Assembly: GCF_030817655.1 (NCBI RefSeq)
Contig: NZ_JAUSZM010000003.1
Span: 248,001-312,000, forward strand
Direction of reading: 5' to 3'
Length of the DNA stretch: 64,000 bases
Source: Streptomyces sp. V4I2
GTDB lineage: Bacteria > Actinomycetota > Actinomycetes > Streptomycetales > Streptomycetaceae
The translations under genes and the position numbers were made by a program. Within the stretch, counting starts at the first letter, position 1, and each line of letters starts with the position of its first letter. Positions 17,921 to 26,952 of the stretch are shown in pieces. Below the pieces are notes generated by a model. That model had not been told where the DNA came from. It worked only from the letters and a program-made list of their open reading frames with translations, and ran no database searches.

Positions 17921-18840
17921 GCACCAAAATCACCGTGCTGTCATGGAACTTTGAGAACAACGGCGGCGGTGACTCCGCGAAACGTCTGCAGGCGCACGAG
18001 AGGCTGGTGTCCCTTAGCCCGCACCTGGTGCTTCGCCAGGAGATGTGGCGTGCGGACACCGACGGCAACGCGATCCTGTACGAGCTGGAGAGCGTTCTCG
18101 GTATGCGCAGCTGGCTCGGCCCGGAATCGTGCACTGCGATATTTGCCGACCCGCGCTTCTTCCACCCGGTGCGTGAGTGGCCGAAGCCAGGCCCCATGTG
18201 GGTGCTGCCGCCCACAGCGCTGACCATGCGCTACCTGCCCGCTGGCAGCGACGCCATACCGCTTGCCCTGGCCTCCTACCACCTCAACTACGCATCCAGC
18301 ACCAACCGTGCCGCCGAGGCGGAATGGCTGTCCACGTGGGCCGACAAGAAGTGGACCACCCCACAGGGCGAGACCGTACGGATGCCGTGTCTCGTCGCAG
18401 GGGACAACAACAGCTATCCAGTTCCCGGCATCGAGGGCGACCCCGTGCTGCCGGTGCTGAACGAGATCAAGGACCGGCCGCACCGCCTACACCGCTCGTT
18501 CATAGGCCCGGACGGTACCCGGGTGATGGATACCCGCCCGGATGAGGCACTGCGCACCGCCGGCCTGGAGGACGTAGCCCGTCACTGGTCTGCCAAGCAC
18601 GGAGACAAGGCGGCTGTCTCCCGAACGGTCAACGCCTCCCAGACGCACGGGCCGGACTCCCGCATCGACCGCGTTTACGCCACCACTGACTTACTGGACG
18701 CGGTGACAGGCGTGGATGTGATCGAGGTCCCCGAGGAGCTTTCGGACCACCACATCGTTCGGGTCACGCTCGACGGCGACCGCCTCGCGGACGTCCTCAA
18801 CCAGCAGCCGAGCGCGCTCGAGCCGCTGGTCTCCCCCTGA
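17917..18840 (+). CDS. Endonuclease/exonuclease/phosphatase-family protein
   Basis: 307 residues, complete EEP fold: VLSWNFENNGGG at the N-terminus (metal-site Asn), RQEMWRA (Glu), LVAGDNNSYP (Asp-Asn), RIDRVYAT, and the terminal LSDHHIVRV with the catalytic Asp-His. ATGA overlap with the preceding chimeric ORF and AGGAGG upstream show translational coupling. The preceding half-domain is a paralogue. Whether it acts on DNA, phosphoinositides or other phosphodiesters cannot be told. Confidence 0.8.
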   Translation: MSTKITVLSWNFENNGGGDSAKRLQAHERLVSLSPHLVLRQEMWRADTDGNAILYELESVLGMRSWLGPESCTAIFADPRFFHPVREWPKPGPMWVLPPTALTMRYLPAGSDAIPLALASYHLNYASSTNRAAEAEWLSTWADKKWTTPQGETVRMPCLVAGDNNSYPVPGIEGDPVLPVLNEIKDRPHRLHRSFIGPDGTRVMDTRPDEALRTAGLEDVARHWSAKHGDKAAVSRTVNASQTHGPDSRIDRVYATTDLLDAVTGVDVIEVPEELSDHHIVRVTLDGDRLADVLNQQPSALEPLVSP

Positions 18841-18844
18841 GACT

Positions 18845-18889
18845 GCCGCTCGGTGGGACGAATGCCACGAGCCCGGCCCACCGAGCGGC
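18845..18889 (+). terminator. Hairpin terminator after the EEP gene
   Basis: Perfect 13-base stem (GCCGCTCGGTGGG / CCCACCGAGCGGC) with a 19-base loop, starting five bases after the stop codon. It insulates the lanthipeptide operon that follows. Confidence 0.7.
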
Positions 18890-19045
18890 GTACAACTTCC
18901 CAGCTCGCTCAGGCCCACCAGCCTGGTGAACCGGGATGGCCAGGAAAGTCACCTGCGAGGTAGCCCCGTGGCCACACTCCGCCGATGACGCCCTGGCATG
19001 CACTTCCCAGACCAATCCGGCACGACTGAACTGGAGTTGAGACTC

Positions 19046-19219
19046 ATGGCACCCATCATCACCTCGAGCACCACCGGGCAGTCCCCCGCCACCGCCTCCT
19101 CGGACGGGTTCGACCTCGACGTCTCCCTCGTGGAGGTGGCCGACAGCGCCAGCCTGACCAACCTCACCAACGACAACTGCGGCACCACCTGCGGCGCCTG
19201 CACCACCAACGTCGCCTGA
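19046..19219 (+). CDS. FxLD-family lanthipeptide precursor
   Basis: 57 residues. The leader carries F22-D23-L24-D25, the F-x-L-D motif that names this precursor family and resembles the FNLD-type box recognised by class I LanB enzymes. The core region is Ser/Thr-rich with three cysteines: C45, C49 and C52, and Thr at 38, 41, 47, 48, 53 and 54. D43-N44 immediately precedes the first Cys and is the obvious substrate for the cluster's PCMT-like enzyme. ATG 19046 has GGAG ten bases upstream; the longer frame from 18998 is not precursor-like. The exact leader cleavage site is not evident. It is the first gene of the operon and is separated from the modification genes by a strong hairpin. Confidence 0.9.
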   Translation: MAPIITSSTTGQSPATASSDGFDLDVSLVEVADSASLTNLTNDNCGTTCGACTTNVA

Positions 19220-19239
19220 CCCACGACGACGTGCCTCCA

Positions 19240-19277
19240 GGCCGGTGCCGCTGCGCCACTGTGCAGCGGCACCGGCC
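19240..19277 (+). terminator. Attenuator-like hairpin between precursor and LanB genes
   Basis: Perfect 15-base inverted repeat GGCCGGTGCCGCTGC / GCAGCGGCACCGGCC with an 8-base loop, 20 bases after the precursor stop and about 30 bases before the LanB start. No T-run follows. In RiPP operons such a structure typically gives partial termination or stabilises a short precursor mRNA so that the substrate exceeds its enzymes. Confidence 0.75.
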
Positions 19278-19308
19278 GCCCACCCCCTTATCCCACTCGG
19301 AGGTAGTG

Positions 19309-22300
19309 GTGGCTGCTTCGACCACAGCATTTCGAACCAGCACAACCGCTCTCGTGCGCGCCGTCGCCTGCCCGGCCTTCACCGGCCCCGCGACGCCGGA
19401 TCTCGATGACCGCTCCCCCGCATCCACTGGCGACCGCATGAGGTGGCTGCGTGAGATCTGGGCCACCGGCGAAAACGCCGAAGCGCTCGAACACGCCGCG
19501 CCGGCGCTGGCTGCGCAAGTCGAGGCCCTGCTCGCCGCCGACGAGCCCTCCGCGCGCGACGTGCGTCGCGCCGTCCTCTCCGTGGCCCGCTACCTCCTGC
19601 GTGCCCAGCACCGACCGACCCCGTTCGGCCTGTTCGCCGGCATCATCACGGCGACGGTCGGCCAACGCGCACGGGCGGAGTGGGGCACCCGGCATACCGT
19701 TACCGCCCGCGCCGGCGCGGAGTGGCTGGCCACCGTCGTCCAACGGCTGGAGACCTGCTCATCTCTGCTCGACCGGTTGACCGTGCTCGTCAACAACACG
19801 ATCAGCATCCGCGGCGACCGGCTCATCGTGCCGTTCCAGGCAGACAGCCACGAGGACGGCCCGCACGCCGTCGAGGCGTCGCTGGCCCTGACCGATCCCG
19901 TACGGACAGTGCTCGCGGCCAGCCGGACACCGATTCAGGTCGGCGCACTCGCCGGCAAGCTGACCGCAGAGTTCCCCGGGACCGCGCCCGAGCGGGTACA
20001 GCAGCTCATCGAGGGGCTGATCCGGCGCCGCGTACTCCTCACCGCACTGCAGGCGCCCAGCACCGAGACCGATCCCCTCACGTATCTCCTTGACCAGCTC
20101 GACGCCGGAGCCGTCGGCCCCGTCGCGGACACGGTGCGCGAACTGCACGCGATCCACGCGGACCTGACTACGTGCGAGACCCCTGCCGCACGGAAGCAGG
20201 TGGCCCAACGGATGCGGACCCTGGTGCCAGGTCTACGCCGTCACCCTCTCGCGCTGGACCTCCGCCTGGACGCCCGCCTCGCCCTGCCGGAAGCGGTCGC
20301 CCGCGAGGCCGAGCGCGCCGCCTGGGCCCTCACGCGGGTGTGTGCCCGCCCGTACGGCACCGCCGCATGGGGCGCCTACCACCAGAAGTTCTACGAGCGG
20401 TACGGCATCGGCACGATGGTGCCACTGGGCGAAGTCGTTGCGGACAGCGGCACCGGTTTCCCGGAGGGATACCCGGGCACACCGGCCAGCCCGCGCCGAC
20501 CTCAGCACTCCACCCGGGATGACGCGCTGGTGCGCATCGCGCAGACCGCTGTGCTCGACGGCCGTGACGAGGTCATCCTCACTGACGAGCTGCTCGCGGA
20601 CCTGGACGTCGGCCCCAAGAGCCCCCGTGTCCCGCCGCACCTGGAGATCGGCATCCGCGTGCACGCGGCCAGCATCGAGGACCTGGAGCACGGCCGGTTC
20701 CGGCTTGAGGTAGTCAGCGTCTCGCGCGGCGCCGGCGTCTCCTCCGGCCGCTTCCTGAGCGTGCTGGCCCCCGACGACCGCGAGACCCTGGCTACCGAGC
20801 TGTCCGGCCTGCCGGCCGCCGACGCTGACACCGTCCCCGTGCAGCTCTCTTTCCCGCCCTTGCTGCCCGAGAGCGCCCACGTCACTCGTACCCCGCAGGT
20901 GCTGCCCACCCTGCTCAGCGTTGAGGAACACCGTGCTTCGGCCGACCAGGTACTCACGCCCGCGGATTTGGCGGTGGCCTGCGACGGCCGCCGCATGTAC
21001 CTGGCCGCCCCCGCGCGCGGCCACCGTGTCGAGCCGGTAGGGATGCACGCACTGAACCTCCAGGATCACACCCCGCCGCTGGTGCGGTTCCTCACCGAGC
21101 TGTCCCGCGCCCAGTGCGCCCAGGTCACCGTCTTCGACTGGGGTGCCGCCGCGTCGATGCCGTACCTGCCCCGGCTGCGGTACGGCCGCACGGTGCTCGC
21201 TCCAGCACGTTGGCGCCTGATCGCGGCAGACCTCCCCCGACTTGCTCCCCCCGCAGCGGACTGGGACGCCGCCCTGGGAGATTGGCGGACACGACGGCGC
21301 GCGCCGCGACGTGTCTTCCTCGTGGAAGACGATCGCCGACTCTTCCTTGACCTTGACCAGGCAGGCCACCAGACGCTGCTGCGTCAGCACCTCAACCGCG
21401 TGGGTACGGCCGTCCTTCACGAAGCACCGGCCCCGGAGGCGTACGGCTGGTGCGACGGCCGCGCCCACGAGGTCGTTCTGCCGCTCAAGGCGACCCGGGC
21501 CCCGGGGTGGCCACCGCTGCCGACACCAACCGTGGCCCGTACGCTCTCCTCGGCGCAGATGCAGACGCCCGCTGCCTCCTCGGTCCTGCTCGCCGCGGTG
21601 TACGGCGACCTGCGTCGACAGGACACTCTCCTGGCGCAGTACCTGCCGGGCCTCCTCGAACGCCTCGGCGCACCGCCGTGGTGGTTCATCCGCTTCCGCG
21701 ATCCCGATCAGCACCTCCGTCTACGCATCGCCCTGCCCGACCCCGGCGCGTTCGCCGAGACCGCCGGGGAGGTCGCCGCCTGGGCCGAAGAACTACGCGC
21801 GGCCGGACTGGTGTCGGACCTGCGGTTCCCCACCTCCTACCGCGAGATGGGCCGGTGGGGCTCCGGCGCCGCATGGGAGGCCGCCGAAGACGTCTTCCGG
21901 GCAGACTCGCGCGCCGTGCTCACCCAGCTCCGCGAGCCGCAGCGCCCACACCAGCGTGCGCTGGTGGCCGCGCACACCGTCGCGATCACCAGCGCCTTCC
22001 TCGGCAGCGTCGAGGCCGGTACCCGATGGCTGATCGACCACGTCCCGGCCACAGCCCCGAAGCCGGTCCCCCGCGAGCAGTTCACCGAAGCCGTACGGCT
22101 CGCCGACCCCACCGACGGCTGGTCGGCGCTGCACGCCGAGCCGGGCGGTGCGGCCATCGTCACCGGCTGGGCCGACCGCGACGTCGCGCTCGCCGCGTAC
22201 CGGCCGCACCTGCCCAGCCCAGACACCGACGGCATCGCGATCGACGACGTCCTCACCTCGCTGCTGCACACGCATTTCGTGCGGCACGTCGCCGTGAACT

Positions 22301-22392
22301 TCCCCGAGGAAGAGGTCTGCCTCTACCTCGCGCGCGCCGCCGCCCTGGCCTGGACCGGCCGCACCAAGAAGAGAAAGGGGACAGGCCCGTGA
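19309..22392 (+). CDS. Class I lanthipeptide dehydratase (LanB), full length
   Basis: About 1027 residues with both halves of LanB in one chain. The N-terminal glutamylation domain contains RPTPFGLFAG near residues 103-112 and the long YxxK...YGIGTMVPLGEV region. The C-terminal elimination (SpaB_C) domain starts near residue 757: SSVLLAAVYGDLRRQDTLLAQ, then PPWWFIRFRDPDQHLRLRI. The family uses glutamyl-tRNA to activate Ser/Thr and eliminates glutamate to give dehydro residues. GTG 19309 is chosen because GGAGG lies five bases upstream; the open frame extends to 19231 through the hairpin. Its stop overlaps the cyclase start (GTGA), so the two are translationally coupled. Confidence 0.9.
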   Translation: MAASTTAFRTSTTALVRAVACPAFTGPATPDLDDRSPASTGDRMRWLREIWATGENAEALEHAAPALAAQVEALLAADEPSARDVRRAVLSVARYLLRAQHRPTPFGLFAGIITATVGQRARAEWGTRHTVTARAGAEWLATVVQRLETCSSLLDRLTVLVNNTISIRGDRLIVPFQADSHEDGPHAVEASLALTDPVRTVLAASRTPIQVGALAGKLTAEFPGTAPERVQQLIEGLIRRRVLLTALQAPSTETDPLTYLLDQLDAGAVGPVADTVRELHAIHADLTTCETPAARKQVAQRMRTLVPGLRRHPLALDLRLDARLALPEAVAREAERAAWALTRVCARPYGTAAWGAYHQKFYERYGIGTMVPLGEVVADSGTGFPEGYPGTPASPRRPQHSTRDDALVRIAQTAVLDGRDEVILTDELLADLDVGPKSPRVPPHLEIGIRVHAASIEDLEHGRFRLEVVSVSRGAGVSSGRFLSVLAPDDRETLATELSGLPAADADTVPVQLSFPPLLPESAHVTRTPQVLPTLLSVEEHRASADQVLTPADLAVACDGRRMYLAAPARGHRVEPVGMHALNLQDHTPPLVRFLTELSRAQCAQVTVFDWGAAASMPYLPRLRYGRTVLAPARWRLIAADLPRLAPPAADWDAALGDWRTRRRAPRRVFLVEDDRRLFLDLDQAGHQTLLRQHLNRVGTAVLHEAPAPEAYGWCDGRAHEVVLPLKATRAPGWPPLPTPTVARTLSSAQMQTPAASSVLLAAVYGDLRRQDTLLAQYLPGLLERLGAPPWWFIRFRDPDQHLRLRIALPDPGAFAETAGEVAAWAEELRAAGLVSDLRFPTSYREMGRWGSGAAWEAAEDVFRADSRAVLTQLREPQRPHQRALVAAHTVAITSAFLGSVEAGTRWLIDHVPATAPKPVPREQFTEAVRLADPTDGWSALHAEPGGAAIVTGWADRDVALAAYRPHLPSPDTDGIAIDDVLTSLLHTHFVRHVAVNFPEEEVCLYLARAAALAWTGRTKKRKGTGP

Positions 22393-23657
22393 TCGCTCCC
22401 GCTGCCGAGCTGTCCACTGCCCTGGCAGACCTCCTGGCCGACCCCGAGACCGCCCCGCTCGGCCCACGCGCCGCGGCCGAGGACCGGCAGCACATCGCCT
22501 ACGGCCTTCCTGGGATCGCGCTGCTCCACATCGAGCGCGCCGCGGCCGGACTCGCGCCGTGGCACCGCGCCCATGCCTGGCTCGCCGCCGCTGCCCGGCA
22601 ACCGTTCACCAGCGGGGCCGACAGCCACCCCTTCTACGGGGCGCCCGCCCTCGCCCAGGTCCTCGCCTGCGCCACCGACCACATGCCCGGCTCGTACAAG
22701 CGTGCCCTCAACACCCTGGATGAGCAGATCGCCCGGGACGTCCTGCGGCGCCTCACGGCCGCGCACCGCCGCCTCGACGCCGGTCATCTCCCCGACATCG
22801 CAGAGTTCGACACGATCCGCGGCCTATCCGGCTATGGCGCCTACCTTCTGCGCCGCAACCCGGGCAGCGCCGCGGTACATACAGTCCTCGACTACTGCGT
22901 ACGTCTTACGGAGCCGATCACACACAACGGCGAGACCCTGCCGGGCTGGTGGACCCCGACCGCACCCACCGGCCGGCCGGACACCGACCGGTTCCCCGAG
23001 GGGCACGCCAACTCAGGCATGTCTCACGGCATCGGGGGCGTCCTCGCGCTGCTGGCCCTCGCCGCCCGGCACAACACCGTCGTCGACGGACACCACGACG
23101 CGATGCGCACCATCCTCGCGTGGCTCGACCGCTGGCAGGAAGAGACCGGCCACGGCCCCGCCTGGCCGTACTGGGTCACCATGGCCGAACTTCGCGACGA
23201 CCGACTCGCCCCGTCCACGCCGCGGCGACCGTCGTGGTGCTACGGCACCGCCGGCCTGGCCCGCGCCCAGCAGCTCGCGGCCCTCGCCTTGGGCGACAAC
23301 CCCCGTCGTATCGCTGCGGAGAACGCGCTCGTGGCCGCCCTCACTGACTCCGCACAGCTCAAGGCCACCACGGACAACGGCCTGTGCCACGGGTTCGCCG
23401 GCCTCGCCCACATCGCCGCCCGGACCGCCGAAGACGCCCACTCCTCGACCGCCGGACAGCTCCAGGCCGTCATCCCGGCGCTCCTCGCCACGGTCTGCCC
23501 ACCCGGCACCGACCCGGCAGCCGCCGCGCCCACCGTGGCGAACGAAGCCGGACCCGGGTTCCTCGACGGCGCCGCGGGCATCGCCCTGGCACTCCTGGCT
23601 CCCGCCACCATCACGCCGCCCCGCACCGCATGGGACGCCTGCCTCCTCATTGCCTGA
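22389..23657 (+). CDS. Lanthionine synthetase C-like cyclase (LanC)
   Basis: 422 residues, the usual LanC length. The double toroid zinc site is visible: GMSHGIGG near residue 211, SWCYGTAG near 281 (Cys ligand) and GLCHGFAG near 333 (Cys and His ligands). The enzyme catalyses Michael addition of Cys thiols to dehydro residues, forming (methyl)lanthionine rings; the precursor has three Cys, so up to three rings. GTG start overlaps the LanB stop. Confidence 0.9.
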   Translation: MIAPAAELSTALADLLADPETAPLGPRAAAEDRQHIAYGLPGIALLHIERAAAGLAPWHRAHAWLAAAARQPFTSGADSHPFYGAPALAQVLACATDHMPGSYKRALNTLDEQIARDVLRRLTAAHRRLDAGHLPDIAEFDTIRGLSGYGAYLLRRNPGSAAVHTVLDYCVRLTEPITHNGETLPGWWTPTAPTGRPDTDRFPEGHANSGMSHGIGGVLALLALAARHNTVVDGHHDAMRTILAWLDRWQEETGHGPAWPYWVTMAELRDDRLAPSTPRRPSWCYGTAGLARAQQLAALALGDNPRRIAAENALVAALTDSAQLKATTDNGLCHGFAGLAHIAARTAEDAHSSTAGQLQAVIPALLATVCPPGTDPAAAAPTVANEAGPGFLDGAAGIALALLAPATITPPRTAWDACLLIA

Positions 23658-23680
23658 CCACCGCCGATCGAAGGAACGTC

Positions 23681-25759
23681 ATGCCCCCGGACTGGCACCA
23701 GCACAACGTCGTCTTCGCCGACCGCGAGAGCGCGCAGCGCGCCATCACCGAACGCCTCGGCCCGGCGCTTTTCGCGGCCGAGGAAGCTGGGCAGGTCAGC
23801 GGCTGGTGGTTCATGAACAAGCAGCCGTGGCCGCTGCGTTACCAGGCGCCCGAGCCGTCCCCGCTCGTCGAACGGCTCCTGAGTGATTTGGCCGACGATG
23901 GGACCGTCCGCTCCTGGCCGCCCGGCATCTACGAGCCTGAGACGGTCGCGTTCGGTGGCCGGTACGCCATGGACGCGGCGCATGAGCTGTTTCACGCTGA
24001 CTGTCGTCACCTGCTCAGCTACCCGCCCGGCCCGGGACGGCTGGGCCGCCGGGAGACGGCTGTTCTCTTGGCGAGCGCGATGATGCGGGCCGCCGGTCTG
24101 GACTGGTTCGAGCAGGGCGACGTCTGGGCGAAGTACGCCGCCCTCCGCCCGGCCGCCGGACCGATCCCCCCGGAGAGGACCGCCGCCCTGGCCCCGGCGA
24201 TGCGCACGCTGATGACCGCCAGCACCCCAGCTTTGTGTCGCCCCGGGGGCCCGCTCGACGGCCATACCCCGTGGGTGGCCGCCTTCGAGCGGGCCGGCGC
24301 GGCCCTCGCCGGCCTCGCCACGGGTGGAGGACTCACCCGCGGACTTCGCGCCGTTCTCGCGCACCACGTTCTCTTCCACGCCAACCGTGCTGGCCTCTCT
24401 TCGGAGGAGCAGCACGCCTTGTCTCACATCGCGAAAGAGGTAGTCATGGGATCGAGTGAAAACAGCTCTTCATCAGCAGGATCGCCGCCCGCAGCCGATA
24501 GCGTCAGCGCAGTGAACACCGACACCATTACCACCGCCGAAGCCGATGCTGCCCGGCTCCGCAACGCCCTGGTTGACCAGGTCAAGGCCAACGGGCAGGC
24601 CCGCACCCCCGCCGTCGAGACCGCCCTGCGCACCGTGCCCCGGCACCTGTTCGTGCCCGAGGCGACGCTCGAGGCCGCGTATGCCAACAACGTGGTGGAC
24701 GTGAAGCGCGACGCTGACGGCTCGTCGATCTCCTGTGCCTCCCAGCCGGGCATCGTCGCCCTCATACTGGACCAGCTCGAAGCCCAGCCGGGCGAGCGGA
24801 TTCTCGAACTCGGCGCCGGAACTGGGTACAACGCTGCTCTGATCGCCCACCTCGTCGGCGAGAGCGGCCACGTCACCACCATCGACGTCGACGACGACCT
24901 GGTTGAGGGAGCCCGCGCGCACCTCGCTGCGGCCGGTTTCACCAACGTGGAGGCGGTCACCCGCGATGGCGCCCTCGGACACGCCGAGGGGGCTCCGTAT
25001 GACCGGATCATCGCCACCGTCGGCGCGTACGGCATCCCCCACGCCTGGCTCGAACAACTCGCCCCCGGTGGCCGGCTCGTGGCCCCTCAGCGGCTCAAGG
25101 GCAGTGTCTCCCGCTCCATCGTCTACGAGCAGCATGACGGCCGGTGGGTGTCCCGCGGCAGCGAGATGAACACCTTCATGCCGCTGCGCCGAGGCATCGC
25201 CGACGACGACCGCCGCGACATCCCGCTCAGCACGGACGGCACCGTACGGCTCCACGCGCCTGCGGCCCAGAACATCGACGCCGACGCCATGGCCGGAGTG
25301 CTGGAGCAGCCACGCACTGAGGAGTGGACCGGCATGATGGTCCGCGCCATGGAGTCACCGGAATGGATGGAGCTGTTCGTCTCCTGCGCCATGCCGTCGG
25401 GCCTGGTCCGTATGCACTTCCCGCAGGCCGCCAAGGGCACCCTGCTGACTGAGGATCCCTACCCCTCGTCGACCGCGGCCGTCGACAAGGGCGCCGTGAC
25501 CTACCTCGCCCGCCGCCTGTCCGACCAGAAGACGTCCGAGGGCGGCAAGTTGTGGGAGTTCGGCGTCATCGGCCACGGCCCCGGGAGTGACGAGCTGGCC
25601 GCGAAGGTCGCCGACGCCATCCACACCTGGGACCGCGAGTACCGCGGACGGGAAGCAACCTTCGAACTGCAGACCCTCGACGCCCCCGCCGTCGAGGAGC
25701 GTCCCGGCCGGTTCGTCATCGACAACCCCCTGAACCGGGTCATCGTCGACTGGCACTGA
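23681..25759 (+). CDS. Two-domain protein: thiopeptide-type domain plus FxLD-system methyltransferase
   Basis: 692 residues; ATG 23681 with GAAGGA upstream. Residues 1-250 form a SpaB_C/thiopeptide-type bacteriocin domain (WHQHNVVFADRESAQRAITE, then FGGRYAMDAAHELFHADCR). A Ser-rich linker leads to a PCMT-like methyltransferase from about residue 285, with the motif PRHLFVPEA and SAM motif I ILELGAGTGYNAAL near 374, then IATVGAYGIPHAWLEQLAPGG. This matches the FxLD-system methyltransferase family, relatives of protein L-isoaspartate methyltransferase. Characterised LanB/LanC-linked PCMTs methylate a core Asp, which collapses to succinimide and then isoaspartate. The N-terminal domain may bind the leader or assist elimination; that is inference. 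Confidence 0.85.
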   Translation: MPPDWHQHNVVFADRESAQRAITERLGPALFAAEEAGQVSGWWFMNKQPWPLRYQAPEPSPLVERLLSDLADDGTVRSWPPGIYEPETVAFGGRYAMDAAHELFHADCRHLLSYPPGPGRLGRRETAVLLASAMMRAAGLDWFEQGDVWAKYAALRPAAGPIPPERTAALAPAMRTLMTASTPALCRPGGPLDGHTPWVAAFERAGAALAGLATGGGLTRGLRAVLAHHVLFHANRAGLSSEEQHALSHIAKEVVMGSSENSSSSAGSPPAADSVSAVNTDTITTAEADAARLRNALVDQVKANGQARTPAVETALRTVPRHLFVPEATLEAAYANNVVDVKRDADGSSISCASQPGIVALILDQLEAQPGERILELGAGTGYNAALIAHLVGESGHVTTIDVDDDLVEGARAHLAAAGFTNVEAVTRDGALGHAEGAPYDRIIATVGAYGIPHAWLEQLAPGGRLVAPQRLKGSVSRSIVYEQHDGRWVSRGSEMNTFMPLRRGIADDDRRDIPLSTDGTVRLHAPAAQNIDADAMAGVLEQPRTEEWTGMMVRAMESPEWMELFVSCAMPSGLVRMHFPQAAKGTLLTEDPYPSSTAAVDKGAVTYLARRLSDQKTSEGGKLWEFGVIGHGPGSDELAAKVADAIHTWDREYRGREATFELQTLDAPAVEERPGRFVIDNPLNRVIVDWH

Positions 25760-25848
25760 CACCCCGTCCCAGCGGTCGGTGCCCGTCGGCCACATCCCGG
25801 CGGGCACCGTCGTTTCCGCACCTCTCCGCTCTCGTCCCGGGGGGACCC

Positions 25849-26952
25849 ATGGACCCGCACGGACCCATAGCCCAGCGCTTCCCGCTCGTCGCCCGCTTCC
25901 GGCCCGCCTGCCTGCCGCTGCCCAAGCGCGTGCGCGCCTTGACCGAACTGGCTGACAACGCCGCCGCCAAGGCGGACCAGGGCCTGGCCTCCGCGGTCTA
26001 CAACCAGGCCGCCCTCGTCGCCTCCGACCTCCGCCTGCCCGAGCTGGCCCGCGAGATGTGCCACCAGCACGCCGCCGCCTACCTCCACGCCTGCCCCCTG
26101 CCGGGTATGACCGCGATCCGGGCCCTCGAACCCGTCGTCAACCTCGCGCGCCTCCAGATCCGCGCCGGGCACGCCGACGACGGCCGCCAGCGCCTACTCG
26201 CCCTGTACGACGCCGTCAGCACCGGCACCGCAGCCGACTTCGAGGGCATCACCGTCCCGGCCGACCTCACAGTGAGCACCGAGGATCGCCAAGAGGTCCG
26301 CGCCTGGCTGTGGCGGGTCCTCCTCGCCGACGGGACACGAACCCTGACGACTGCCGGCCGCTGGGCCGAAGCGCTCGCCCACATTGAGGAACACCGCGGT
26401 GTCGGGCAAAGGATGTTCGACGGCCGCCAGGTCGCTGTCCTCGCCCATCTCACCGCAGGTGACGCTCCCCCCGCCGAGGACCTCCTGGCCCGCACGGAGC
26501 CCGGGGAGCCGTGGGAGGACGCCGTCACGGGCTGCCTGACCGTGCTGAGCCGCCGGGCGGCCGGCCAACCGTTCCAACGCCACCTGCAGGACCTGGTGGC
26601 CACCTATCTCCTCCGCGCGGACGAGCAGGGCATGACCGTCTTCAACACCAGACTCGGTCTCACAGTACTGGACGCGGTCGCGTCCCCCGAGGACCCCGCC
26701 GCACGCCGGGTGGTTGCGGAACTCCACCGCCGGGCGACGGAGACGACCGACGGGTATGCCGCCCGGGAGATCCTTGCGCACCCATCGTTCACAGCCCTCG
26801 CGACCGATCGAGAGACGCGGGACTGCCGTGCCCTCCTCCATGCCTGTGCGCTCGGCGCGCGCGCCTTCCCCGCCGATCTGCACGACGAGGTGAAGGCCGC
26901 GATAGGCGTCAGCGACCGCGTCATCCGGAGCCGACTCCACCATTACCGGTAG
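25849..26952 (+). CDS. Conserved helical protein of the lanthipeptide cluster
   Basis: 367 residues, start ATG 25849 after GGGGGGACCC. All-helical, with repeated alpha-hairpins resembling TPR repeats (NAAAKADQGLASAVYNQAALVASDL, then AALHACALGAR-type helices near the end). No membrane segment, signal peptide or catalytic motif. It lies 89 bases after the methyltransferase on the same strand and is the last gene before IS debris, so it is probably part of the operon. I cannot assign a function; a scaffold, leader-binding or regulatory role is possible. Confidence 0.7.
   Translation: MDPHGPIAQRFPLVARFRPACLPLPKRVRALTELADNAAAKADQGLASAVYNQAALVASDLRLPELAREMCHQHAAAYLHACPLPGMTAIRALEPVVNLARLQIRAGHADDGRQRLLALYDAVSTGTAADFEGITVPADLTVSTEDRQEVRAWLWRVLLADGTRTLTTAGRWAEALAHIEEHRGVGQRMFDGRQVAVLAHLTAGDAPPAEDLLARTEPGEPWEDAVTGCLTVLSRRAAGQPFQRHLQDLVATYLLRADEQGMTVFNTRLGLTVLDAVASPEDPAARRVVAELHRRATETTDGYAAREILAHPSFTALATDRETRDCRALLHACALGARAFPADLHDEVKAAIGVSDRVIRSRLHHYR

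Noticed and set aside
20233..21714. 493-codon minus-strand open frame within LanB
   Set aside because: Antisense shadow of LanB, caused by high GC third positions.
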